The notes under the pieces are model-generated. The model searched no databases. It saw only the letters and a program-made list of their open reading frames with translations, and was not told the origin of the DNA. A DNA stretch of 64,000 bases from assembly GCA_046309355.1 (NCBI GenBank), contig JBKCPL010000023.1, forward strand, positions 1 to 64,000, given 5' to 3'. Of this stretch, positions 15,696 to 23,367 are shown piece by piece. The stretch comes from CAYSBE01 sp046309355. GTDB taxonomy: Bacteria; Bacteroidota; Bacteroidia; UKL13-3. Made by a program: the position numbers and the translations under genes. Each line of letters begins with the position of its first letter. Position 1 is the first letter of the stretch.

Positions 15696-16145
15696 ATGAA
15701 ATTACATACATTAAAGCCGGCAGCTGGCTCAATACAAAAAGAAGGAAAACGCGTAGGACGCGGTGAAGGATCAGGCAAAGGTGGAACTGCTGCACGTGGC
15801 CATAAAGGAGCCGGCTCGCGTTCCGGAACTTCTACAAAACGTGGATTTGAAGGTGGTCAGATGCCACTTTACAGACGTGTACCTAAGTTTGGCTTTAAAA
15901 ACAACAACCGTGTTGAATTTACCCCAATAAACCTTGACCGTATACAAGAGCTGGTTGATGCCAAAGGACTTAAGTCATTTGATATTCACACATTTATTGA
16001 TAACGGATTGGCCGGTAAAAACGATCGCATCAAAATATTAGGACGTGGTGAGATAAAAGCCGCAGTTGACATTAAAGCGCACGCTTTTTCTGCCACTGCT
16101 TCAAAAGCTATTGAAGCTGTAGGAGGCTCTGCTACCATCCTGTAA
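15696..16145 (+). CDS. rplO: 50S ribosomal protein L15
   Basis: L15 is a late-assembly protein with a long glycine-rich N-terminal tail, seen here as KRVGRGEGSGKGGTAARGHK and RGFEGGQMPLYRRVPKFGF. It has 149 residues. secY starts 14 nt downstream, the usual order. Confidence 0.97.
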   Translation: MKLHTLKPAAGSIQKEGKRVGRGEGSGKGGTAARGHKGAGSRSGTSTKRGFEGGQMPLYRRVPKFGFKNNNRVEFTPINLDRIQELVDAKGLKSFDIHTFIDNGLAGKNDRIKILGRGEIKAAVDIKAHAFSATASKAIEAVGGSATIL

Positions 16146-16159
16146 TTGGAAATCAACGA

Positions 16160-17518
16160 ATGAAAAAACTCATTGAAACCATAAAGAATATTTACCGAAT
16201 AGAGGACCTTCGCTATAAGCTTGCTGTTACCTTTTGGATGCTTCTTATATACCGCGTAGGAACTTATGTAACATTGCCGGGTGTTGACCCTAATATGCTG
16301 GAAGGTTCTGCCCGTCAGGCTTCAGATGGTATTTTTGGACTTATCAATATGTTTGCTGGCGGAGCGTTTGCCCGTGGCTCTATATTCGCATTGGGTATTA
16401 TGCCTTACATTTCTGCATCTATTGTAGTTCAGTTATTAACCATGGCTGTTCCCTCATTCCAGAAAATGCAAAAAGAAGGCGAAGATGGACGCAGAAAAAT
16501 TAACCAGATTACCCGCTACCTAACAATTGCTATTACAGCCGTTCAATCCATAGGTTTCCTAATAAACCTTAAATCGGAGAATCCCGGAGCAATAATTTCT
16601 GTTACCAATCCGGAATTGATGTCGAATTTCATGTTTATGTTCACTTCGGTAGTAGTACTAACAGCCAGCACCATGTTTGTGCTGTGGTTGGGCGAGCGAA
16701 TTACCGATAAAGGTATAGGCAATGGCGTTTCGCTCATTATTATGATTGGTATTATTGCTCGTCTTCCATTTGCTCTAAAAGATGAGTTTGAATTTAAACT
16801 ATCGGACTCAGGAGGAGGATTAGTTATATTCTTAATTGAACTGGCCGCATTATTCGCTGTCATCATGGGTGTAATCATGTTGGTGCAAGGCACACGTAAG
16901 ATACCTGTGCAGTATGCCAAACGTATAGTTGGAAATAGACAATACGGAGGAGTTCGTCAGTATATCCCGCTTAAAGTAAACGCTGCCGGTGTAATGCCAA
17001 TCATTTTTGCCCAGGCACTGATGTTTATACCCTCAACTGTAGCTCAGTTTTTCCCTAATTATGAAACTATGCAGGGTATTATTGCTACCTTCATTAATCC
17101 CATGTCTTTTGGTTATAATCTTACCTTCGGATTATTAATCGTTCTGTTTACATACTTTTATACAGCAATTGCTATCAATCCGAATCAAATTGCTGATGAT
17201 ATGAAACGAAACGGAGGATTTATACCCGGAGTAAAACCCGGAAAAGCTACTGCTGGTTTTATAGACAATGTAATGTCCAGAATAACGTTTCCCGGAGCTG
17301 TATTTCTGGCTGTAGTAGCCATACTGCCTTCATTGGCCGGTGTGCTAAATATCAACAGCCAGTTTGCCCAGTTTTATGGAGGAACATCTTTGTTGATTCT
17401 GGTGGGTGTAGTGTTGGATACATTGCAACAAATTGAAAGTCATTTGCTGATGCGTCATTATGATGGTCTGATGAAATCAGGCAGGATTAAGGGACGTACA
17501 GCAGTAGGAGCTGCCTAA
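16160..17518 (+). CDS. secY: Protein translocase subunit SecY
   Basis: SecY is the channel of the Sec translocon in the inner membrane. The 452-residue protein shows ten hydrophobic segments; FGLINMFAGGAFARGSIFAL, the first cytoplasmic loop and the GNRQYGGVRQYIPLKVNAAG loop 8-9 region are typical. It closes the spc part of the cluster; the map and adk genes that often follow secY are missing and infA comes next with its own promoter. Confidence 0.97.
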   Translation: MKKLIETIKNIYRIEDLRYKLAVTFWMLLIYRVGTYVTLPGVDPNMLEGSARQASDGIFGLINMFAGGAFARGSIFALGIMPYISASIVVQLLTMAVPSFQKMQKEGEDGRRKINQITRYLTIAITAVQSIGFLINLKSENPGAIISVTNPELMSNFMFMFTSVVVLTASTMFVLWLGERITDKGIGNGVSLIIMIGIIARLPFALKDEFEFKLSDSGGGLVIFLIELAALFAVIMGVIMLVQGTRKIPVQYAKRIVGNRQYGGVRQYIPLKVNAAGVMPIIFAQALMFIPSTVAQFFPNYETMQGIIATFINPMSFGYNLTFGLLIVLFTYFYTAIAINPNQIADDMKRNGGFIPGVKPGKATAGFIDNVMSRITFPGAVFLAVVAILPSLAGVLNINSQFAQFYGGTSLLILVGVVLDTLQQIESHLLMRHYDGLMKSGRIKGRTAVGAA

Positions 17519-17527
17519 ATAAAGTTT

Positions 17528-17556
17528 TTGTAAAACAAAGATTTACTCTATTTTTG
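17528..17556 (+). promoter_or_regulatory. Internal promoter of infA-rplQ
   Basis: TTG (17528-17530) lies 18 nt upstream of TATTTTTG (17549-17556), an exact -7 match, followed by CAACCC. It gives a leader of about 30 nt, A-rich before the infA start. Confidence 0.7.
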
Positions 17557-17590
17557 CAACCCTTATAAAAAAAGAAAGAAAAAAGGAAAT

Positions 17591-17809
17591 ATGTCGAAAC
17601 AGTCGCTGATCAAACAAGATGGTGTGATAACAGAAGCACTATCTAATGCTATGTTCAGGGTACGGCTGGAAAACGGCCATGAAATCATTGCTCATATTTC
17701 CGGTAAAATGCGTATGAATTACATCAAAATTTTACCGGGAGACAAGATTTCTGTAGAAATGTCGCCATATGACCTAACTAAAGGCAGAATTATTTACAGA
17801 TACAAGTAA
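17591..17809 (+). CDS. infA: Translation initiation factor IF-1
   Basis: IF-1 is an OB-fold protein that occupies the A site during initiation. It has 72 residues, the standard length, with GVITEALSNAMFRVRLENGH and MRMNYIKILPGDKISVEMSPYD. It lies directly after secY with a promoter in between and only a weak AAGG before the start codon. Confidence 0.97.
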   Translation: MSKQSLIKQDGVITEALSNAMFRVRLENGHEIIAHISGKMRMNYIKILPGDKISVEMSPYDLTKGRIIYRYK

Positions 17810-17816
17810 CACAAAA

Positions 17817-17933
17817 ATGAAAATAAGAGCATCTGTTAAGAAACGCAGTGAAGACTGTAAAATCGTTAAACGTAACGGTAAAGTGTACGTTATTAACAAA
17901 AAGAACCCAAAGTTTAAACAACGTCAAGGATAA
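17817..17933 (+). CDS. rpmJ: 50S ribosomal protein L36, zinc-free form
   Basis: A 38-residue protein beginning MKIRASVKKRSEDCKIVKRN and ending FKQRQG. Compared with the zinc-binding L36 (three Cys and one His), positions 11, 27 and 32 are Ser, Asn and Phe, and only one Cys remains, so it cannot hold zinc. It lies in the usual place between infA and rpsM, and is short enough to be missed by ORF cut-offs. Confidence 0.95.
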   Translation: MKIRASVKKRSEDCKIVKRNGKVYVINKKNPKFKQRQG

Positions 17934-17939
17934 AAAATT

Positions 17940-18317
17940 ATGGCTCGTATATCAGGCATTGACCTACCCAGAAACAAAAGAGGCGAAATTGGATTAACCT
18001 ACATTTTCGGAATTGGCCGTTCAACAGCCCAGCACATCTTAATGGAATGTGGCATTGATCTTGGCAAAAAAGTGCAGGATTGGAATGATGAAGAATTGAA
18101 TAAGATCCGTAAATTCATTACCGATAATATTACGGTTGAAGGCGAATTGCGTTCAGAAAAGCAATTGAATATTAAACGCTTGATGGATATTGGTTCATAC
18201 CGTGGACTAAGACACCGTAAAGGGTTACCTGTACGCGGACAACGTACCCGCACTAACTCACGCACCCGTAAAGGAAAACGCAAAACCGTTGCTGGCAAGA
18301 AAAAAGTTACCAAATAA
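17940..18317 (+). CDS. rpsM: 30S ribosomal protein S13
   Basis: S13 contacts the P-site tRNA and the 50S A-site finger bridge. The protein has 125 residues: ARISGIDLPRNKRGEIGLTY, a helix-two-turns-helix region, and RHRKGLPVRGQRTRTNSRTR near the end. Confidence 0.97.
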   Translation: MARISGIDLPRNKRGEIGLTYIFGIGRSTAQHILMECGIDLGKKVQDWNDEELNKIRKFITDNITVEGELRSEKQLNIKRLMDIGSYRGLRHRKGLPVRGQRTRTNSRTRKGKRKTVAGKKKVTK

Positions 18318-18339
18318 TCATTAGCAAATAAGACATATC

Positions 18340-18738
18340 ATGGCAGCTAATACACCCGGAAAAAAAACATCGAAAAAACGTAATGTAGCCGTTGAATCAC
18401 ACGGTCAGGCTCATATTCAAGCTACGTTTAATAATATTATCATTTCTCTGACCAACTCTACCGGACAGGTTATTTCATGGGCATCAGCCGGAAAAATGGG
18501 TTTCAGAGGTTCAAAGAAAAACACTCCCTATGCAGCACAAATGGCAGCACAAGAATGTGCTAAAGTGGCTGTTGATTTAGGGTTAAAAAAGATAGATGTA
18601 TTCATCAAAGGACCAGGTTCGGGTCGTGATTCAGCTGTTCGTACGCTGGCTGCCGCAGGACTTGAAGTTTTATCCATACGCGATACCACGCCAATGCCCC
18701 ACAACGGTTGTCGCCCACCTAAAAGCAGACGCGTTTAA
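18340..18738 (+). CDS. rpsK: 30S ribosomal protein S11
   Basis: S11 lies on the platform near the mRNA exit. The protein has 132 residues with HIQATFNNIIISLTNSTGQV, FRGSKKNTPYAAQMAAQ and the C-terminal DTTPMPHNGCRPPKSRRV. Confidence 0.97.
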   Translation: MAANTPGKKTSKKRNVAVESHGQAHIQATFNNIIISLTNSTGQVISWASAGKMGFRGSKKNTPYAAQMAAQECAKVAVDLGLKKIDVFIKGPGSGRDSAVRTLAAAGLEVLSIRDTTPMPHNGCRPPKSRRV

Positions 18739-18767
18739 TTTATTCATTCAGTATACAGACTAATTTT

Positions 18768-19376
18768 ATGGCAAGATATATAGGACCTAAAACCAAAATA
18801 GCAAGACGTTTCAAAGAGCCAATCTTTGGACCCGATAAAGTACTTGAACGTAGAAATTTCCCTCCAGGACAGCATGGTCAGTCGCGTAAACGTGCAAAAC
18901 TTACTGAATACGCTGTTCAGCTTTATGAAAAACAAAAAGCGAAATATACCTACGGAGTACTTGAACGTCAATTCTACAAAACCTTTGAAGAAGCCGCCCG
19001 TAAAAAAGGTATTACCGGTGAAAATTTATTGAAATTGCTCGAAGCACGTTTAGATAACACTGTACACCGTTTGGGGATTGCCCCTACTCGTGCTGCAGCA
19101 CGTCAACTGGTTTCGCACAGACACATAACAGTAAACGGTAAAGTGGTTAATATTTCTTCGTTTACATTAAGACCCGGAGATGTTGTTGGTGTTCGTGAAA
19201 AATCAAAAACACTTGAATCAATATCTGAATCGCTGAACCACAGTAACTCTAAAAAATTCAACTGGCTAAACTGGGATGAAAAATCAATGACGGGAACATT
19301 TCTGGCATTGCCTGAGAGAGATCAGATTCCTGAAAATATCAAGGAACAGTTAATCGTTGAATTGTACTCAAAATAA
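18768..19376 (+). CDS. rpsD: 30S ribosomal protein S4
   Basis: S4 starts assembly of the 5' domain of 16S rRNA. The protein has 202 residues with the S4 RNA-binding domain (RLDNTVHRLGIAPTRAAARQ, VSHRHITVNGKVVNI). The N-terminal region has no zinc-type Cys cluster. rpoA starts 28 nt downstream. Confidence 0.97.
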   Translation: MARYIGPKTKIARRFKEPIFGPDKVLERRNFPPGQHGQSRKRAKLTEYAVQLYEKQKAKYTYGVLERQFYKTFEEAARKKGITGENLLKLLEARLDNTVHRLGIAPTRAAARQLVSHRHITVNGKVVNISSFTLRPGDVVGVREKSKTLESISESLNHSNSKKFNWLNWDEKSMTGTFLALPERDQIPENIKEQLIVELYSK

Positions 19377-19404
19377 TTTTAAAAATATTAATCAATTACA
19401 CCAC

Positions 19405-20397
19405 ATGGCCATACTTGCTTTTCAAAAACCGGATAAAGTAATCATGCATAAAGAAACTGACTTTTTTGGTCAGTTTGAATTCCGTCCACTTGAAAAAGGA
19501 TACGGAGTGACAATCGGCAATGCATTACGTAGAATTCTGCTGTCATCATTGGAAGGTTACGCTATTACTTCTGTTAAAATCACCGGGGTTGATCATGAAT
19601 TCTCTACAATTAAAGGTGTGATAGAAGATGTGGTAGAAATTGTATTGAATTTGAAACAAGTTCGATTCAAGCGCATAGTTGACGGCATTGATAACGAAAA
19701 GATATTTATTAACGTTAAAGGTCAAGAGCAGTTTACTGCCGGAGACATAAACAAACACACCAACACCTTCAAGGTGTTAAATACGGATTTAGTCATTTGC
19801 AACCTGGACCCTAAAACATCTATAGAAATGGAAATTACTGTAGATAAAGGAAGAGGTTATGTACCTGCAGATGAAAATAAACCAAAAGATGCAGTTGTTG
19901 GCCTTATTCCTACAGATGCTATCTTCACCCCTATCAAAAACGTTAAGTACAGTGTAGAAGACTACCGAGTTGAACAAAAAACCGATTACGAAAAATTGGT
20001 TATTGAAATATCTACTGATGGTTCTATTCATCCGGAAGATGCACTTAAGGAGGCTGCAAAAATTTTGATTCAGCACTTTATGTTATTCTCTGATGAGTTG
20101 ATAACGTTGGATACACAGGTAAAAGAATTGCCAACTGAAGTAGACGAGAACGTGTTGCACATACGTAAAATATTAAAAACTCCCCTCTCCGATCTGGATT
20201 TATCAGTGCGTGCATACAACTGCCTCAAGGCAGCTGATATCAAGACCTTAGGCGATTTAGTGAAATTTGATATCGGAGACCTTCTTAAGTTCCGCAACTT
20301 TGGTAAAAAATCACTATCGGAATTGGAAGAATTAGTAAGAGATAAAGGTTTAACATTCGGCATGGATATTATGAAGTATCTATCGAGCGAAGAATAA
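19405..20397 (+). CDS. rpoA: DNA-directed RNA polymerase subunit alpha
   Basis: The alpha subunit dimerises to start core assembly and carries the C-terminal domain that contacts upstream DNA and activators. From the ATG at 19405 it has 330 residues. The N-terminal domain shows FRPLEKGYGVTIGNALRRIL; the C-terminal helix-hairpin-helix domain shows LSVRAYNCLKAADIKTLGDL and RNFGKKSLSELEELV. An in-frame ATG upstream at 19357 overlaps rpsD and is not the likely start. Confidence 0.97.
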   Translation: MAILAFQKPDKVIMHKETDFFGQFEFRPLEKGYGVTIGNALRRILLSSLEGYAITSVKITGVDHEFSTIKGVIEDVVEIVLNLKQVRFKRIVDGIDNEKIFINVKGQEQFTAGDINKHTNTFKVLNTDLVICNLDPKTSIEMEITVDKGRGYVPADENKPKDAVVGLIPTDAIFTPIKNVKYSVEDYRVEQKTDYEKLVIEISTDGSIHPEDALKEAAKILIQHFMLFSDELITLDTQVKELPTEVDENVLHIRKILKTPLSDLDLSVRAYNCLKAADIKTLGDLVKFDIGDLLKFRNFGKKSLSELEELVRDKGLTFGMDIMKYLSSEE

Positions 20398-20420
20398 TAA
20401 CGAATTAACGATACAGTAAG

Positions 20421-20903
20421 ATGAGACACGGAAGAACAGTAAATCATTTAGGAAGAACAGCCTCGCACCGCAAGGCACTGATGAGCAACATGGCATCGTC
20501 ACTGATTCTGCACAAACGTATAACCACTACAGTGGCTAAAGCAAAAGAACTGAAGAAGTATGTTGAGCCAATGATTACAAAAGCGAAAGATGATTCGACA
20601 AACTCCCGCAGAGTAGTATTTAGTTACCTGCAGAATAAAGATGCCGTAAAAGAACTTTTTGGCTCTGTATCACAAAAGGTAGGTACACGTCCGGGAGGCT
20701 ACACCCGAATTCTTAAACTGGCTAATCGCAAAGGCGATAACGCTGAAATGGCCATCATGGAATTGGTAGACTTCAACGAAGCAATGTTAAGCGAGAAGAG
20801 TTCTAAATCGGCCGGACGCACACGCAGAGGTCGTAAAACAGCTACTAAAAAAGAAACCGCGCCTGCAGTTGATAACACTGAAGCCGCAGATAAAAGCGAA
20901 TAA
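20421..20903 (+). CDS. rplQ: 50S ribosomal protein L17
   Basis: L17 lies at the tunnel exit. The first 120 residues are typical (RHGRTVNHLGRTASHRKALM, HKRITTTVAKAKELKKYVEP). A Lys/Ala/Glu-rich tail brings it to 160 residues, as is usual in Bacteroidota. It is the last gene of the ribosomal cluster, ahead of a strong terminator. Confidence 0.97.
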   Translation: MRHGRTVNHLGRTASHRKALMSNMASSLILHKRITTTVAKAKELKKYVEPMITKAKDDSTNSRRVVFSYLQNKDAVKELFGSVSQKVGTRPGGYTRILKLANRKGDNAEMAIMELVDFNEAMLSEKSSKSAGRTRRGRKTATKKETAPAVDNTEAADKSE

Positions 20904-20923
20904 AACTTCAAATCTAATTGTAT

Positions 20924-20949
20924 AAAGCCCCTAACGGGGCTTTTTTTTT
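20924..20949 (+). terminator. Intrinsic terminator of the ribosomal cluster
   Basis: AAAGCCCC (20924-20931), loop TAAC and GGGGCTTT (20936-20943) make an 8-bp stem within a run of nine T (20941-20949). The T run ends only 4 nt before the next start codon. Confidence 0.92.
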
Positions 20950-20953
20950 CACT

Positions 20954-21529
20954 ATGCTGCTACACGAAAATACACTGATATCGGAAGACGTATTTGAAAA
21001 GCACTTTATATGTGACTTGAGCAAATGCAAAGGCGCCTGCTGTGTGGAAGGAGATTATGGTGCGCCACTTCAAGAAGATGAGATAAAAGTGATCGAATCG
21101 GAACTGGAGTCCATTATTCCGTACCTGACTGAAAAATCGGTTCAGGGAATTGCAGCAAAAGGAATATGGGAGTACGATAAAGATGGAGATGTTGTAACCA
21201 CCTGCCTGCCCACCGGTGAATGTCACTTTGCTATTCGCAATTCAGATGGAATTCTTGGTTGTGGTATTGAAAAAGCATGGAATGAAGGGAAATGTACCAT
21301 ACAAAAACCCATTTCATGTCACCTCTATCCTATCCGCATTTCGAAGGTAGGCGAATATGATGCACTAAATTATAACCGCTGGGAAATATGCAAACCTGCT
21401 TGTAAGTTGGGCGATAAGCATAAAGTAACGGTATTCGACTTCCTAAAGCCGGCATTGATTAGAAAATACGGTAGCGAATGGTATAACGAAGTAATGACAT
21501 TGTGGAATGAATTCCGTTTGAAACGCTGA
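20954..21529 (+). CDS. DUF3109 family cysteine-rich protein
   Basis: The 191-residue protein has the signature of the DUF3109 family, common in Bacteroidota and of unknown function: HFICDLSKCKGACCVEGDYG near the N terminus, CHFAIRNSDGILGCGIE in the middle and CTIQKPISCHLYPIRIS later. About ten conserved Cys/His residues suggest a bound metal or iron-sulfur cluster, as in the YkgJ-type CxxxCxxxC proteins. The ATG at 20954 is preferred; an upstream TTG frame runs through the terminator hairpin. Because that terminator ends 4 nt before the ATG, expression needs read-through or a promoter I cannot see. Confidence 0.85.
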   Translation: MLLHENTLISEDVFEKHFICDLSKCKGACCVEGDYGAPLQEDEIKVIESELESIIPYLTEKSVQGIAAKGIWEYDKDGDVVTTCLPTGECHFAIRNSDGILGCGIEKAWNEGKCTIQKPISCHLYPIRISKVGEYDALNYNRWEICKPACKLGDKHKVTVFDFLKPALIRKYGSEWYNEVMTLWNEFRLKR

Positions 21530-21621
21530 CATATCCTATGGCATTAGGTAAATATTATGATTCTGTTATCGTTTTTTTGAATTAATATTGCGGTAATTAG
21601 GTTCAAATAAATACTACACTT

Positions 21622-22101
21622 ATGAAAAGTTTACGTCTTGTTGTTTTATCTGTTTTCGCATTCAGCATTCTTTCATTTAGTCCTAAAAACGATGAGCTAA
21701 AATGGTACGGATTTAATGAAGGCTATCAACTGGCGAAGAAGAAAAATAAAATAATGTTGGTTGATGTATATACCGATTGGTGTGGATGGTGCAAACGAAT
21801 GGATCGTGACACCTATGCCAAGGCAGATATTATTGCCAGTATAAACAAAGACTATGTTCCTATTAAATTTAATCCTGAAATTACCGGTGTAGTATATACC
21901 TACGGAGGGAAAGAGTACACAAATGGACAGGAACTGGCTCAAGTAATCAGTCAAAATCAAATTACCGGATATCCTACTACCATATTTATCTATCCAAAAG
22001 AAAATAAGACGAATGTGCTGGCCGGTTATTTCACAGCCGTTCAATTTAAGCCGATATTAGATAAGGTAGTAACTGACTTTATCCCGGCCAAAAAGAAATA
22101 G
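21622..22101 (+). CDS. Exported thioredoxin-like protein
   Basis: A 159-residue protein with a signal peptide (residues 1-20, ending FSILSFS) and a thioredoxin fold with the active site CGWC (Cys54, Cys57) in DVYTDWCGWCKRMDRDTY, and a cis-proline loop in ITGYPTTIFIYP. This resembles the thioredoxin_7/DUF255 group. It probably acts as a periplasmic thiol reductase or oxidase; its substrate is unknown. TAATATTG at 21583-21590 is a possible -7 element. The gene is convergent with the next permease gene. Confidence 0.85.
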   Translation: MKSLRLVVLSVFAFSILSFSPKNDELKWYGFNEGYQLAKKKNKIMLVDVYTDWCGWCKRMDRDTYAKADIIASINKDYVPIKFNPEITGVVYTYGGKEYTNGQELAQVISQNQITGYPTTIFIYPKENKTNVLAGYFTAVQFKPILDKVVTDFIPAKKK

Positions 22102-22146
22102 TCCGACACGGCATCGAGTAAAGGGATTAAACAGCCCCTAAATTTA

Positions 22147-23367
22147 TTAATCCGCTTTAACGACTATTCCGGGCTTTATACGCGATACAAAGCGTGAAGG
22201 AATGAGTAGTACTAAAATGCAGACGGTAACAGCACCAGCGTTTATCCATACAATATCTGTTACATGCATCTCTATCGGAACATACGACAGGTAATATGCA
22301 TCCTGAGATAAAGTAAACCATTTGAATGTATTTTGCGTGTAGCACAACAGCACTCCTGCTGCATTTCCTATGAGCAACCCAAGGATAAGCATGTAAGCAG
22401 AGAGATAAAGAAAAACGGACGAGATAAATCGATTTGTACTTCCCAATGATTTAAGAATACCAATCATCATCGTGCGTTCTACAATCAATATAAGCAGGGC
22501 GGTAATCATATTTATGCACGCTACTATTACCATTAAACCGATAATGACAACTACATTTAAATCAAGTAGACTAAGCCATTCAAACAGTTGCGGGTGAAGG
22601 TCACGTATAGTAAGCATCTCGACAGAGTAGGGCAGATAATTGTAGATAGCAGCGGCCGATTCAAGTATATCTGCATCGCGTTGAAGTACTATTTCATACC
22701 CGGTAATAGCCTGAGGTACCCAATTGTTGAGCTTTTGAACAACAGCCAAATCTACAAATGCGTAGGTTTCATCCAACTCATCAAATCCCGTATTAAAGAT
22801 CCCTGATATGGTAAATTTACGTGCACGGGGCGGATCCTGAACAAAGTAAATAATGAATGCATCACCGCACTTCAGCTTTAGTTTGTTGGCCACACGCTCA
22901 GAAATCAATACCTGATTGGAGGACTGAGTTGGCGAAGATTTAGGGTGAGCTCCTTTTACCAAATGCTGATTTATAAAACTCCAGTCATACTTACCAGGCT
23001 CAACTCCTTTAAGAACTATTCCATGGAATTCTTCTTCGGTTTTTATGATACCCGCTTTGATACCGAATCGTTGTATGCGGTTAACACTCTTCTCTCGAGC
23101 AATAAATCTCTCCATAACGGTATCTATAGCAATAGCAGTTGTTTGATACGAGTTATTCAAATCGAGCCTTGAGAGTTGTATATGCGCACTAAAACCGGTT
23201 ATTTTGTTACGTATTTCGTGTTGATATCCTTTAACAACGGCTACAGAAACAATCATCACAGCAATGCTTATAGAAACGGCTGCTATGGCAATTCGTACAA
23301 TAAGTTTTGACGACCCTGATTGGGCACCTGCAGCCAAACGCTTTGCTATAAATAATGAAATCTTCAA
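22147..23367 (-). CDS. LolC/E-type ABC transporter permease (FtsX family)
   Basis: This 406-residue membrane protein starts KISLFIAKRLAAGAQ and has one TM helix near residues 25-45, a periplasmic domain of about 200 residues, then three TM helices in a C-terminal FtsX domain (around 270-400, with MIGILKSLGSTNRFI). This is the layout of LolC/LolE, which release lipoproteins from the inner membrane to LolA. The ATPase partner is not adjacent. The start must be TTG at 23367, because a TAG stop lies immediately upstream and the next ATG is too late. TATATTCG at 23393-23400 (minus) is a possible -7 element. Confidence 0.88.
   Translation of the reverse strand: MKISLFIAKRLAAGAQSGSSKLIVRIAIAAVSISIAVMIVSVAVVKGYQHEIRNKITGFSAHIQLSRLDLNNSYQTTAIAIDTVMERFIAREKSVNRIQRFGIKAGIIKTEEEFHGIVLKGVEPGKYDWSFINQHLVKGAHPKSSPTQSSNQVLISERVANKLKLKCGDAFIIYFVQDPPRARKFTISGIFNTGFDELDETYAFVDLAVVQKLNNWVPQAITGYEIVLQRDADILESAAAIYNYLPYSVEMLTIRDLHPQLFEWLSLLDLNVVVIIGLMVIVACINMITALLILIVERTMMIGILKSLGSTNRFISSVFLYLSAYMLILGLLIGNAAGVLLCYTQNTFKWFTLSQDAYYLSYVPIEMHVTDIVWINAGAVTVCILVLLIPSRFVSRIKPGIVVKAD

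Noticed and set aside
16543..16920. Long minus-strand frame opposite secY (and similar antisense frames elsewhere)
   Set aside because: Shadow of a highly conserved gene; no family similarity or promoter.
20918..20953. TTG-started extension of the DUF3109 protein
   Set aside because: It would translate the terminator hairpin and T run; the family sequence starts after the ATG at 20954.
22124..22152. GGATTAA/TTAATCC inverted repeat as a terminator between convergent genes
   Set aside because: The loop is 16 nt, there is no T run on either strand and one arm overlaps the permease stop codon.
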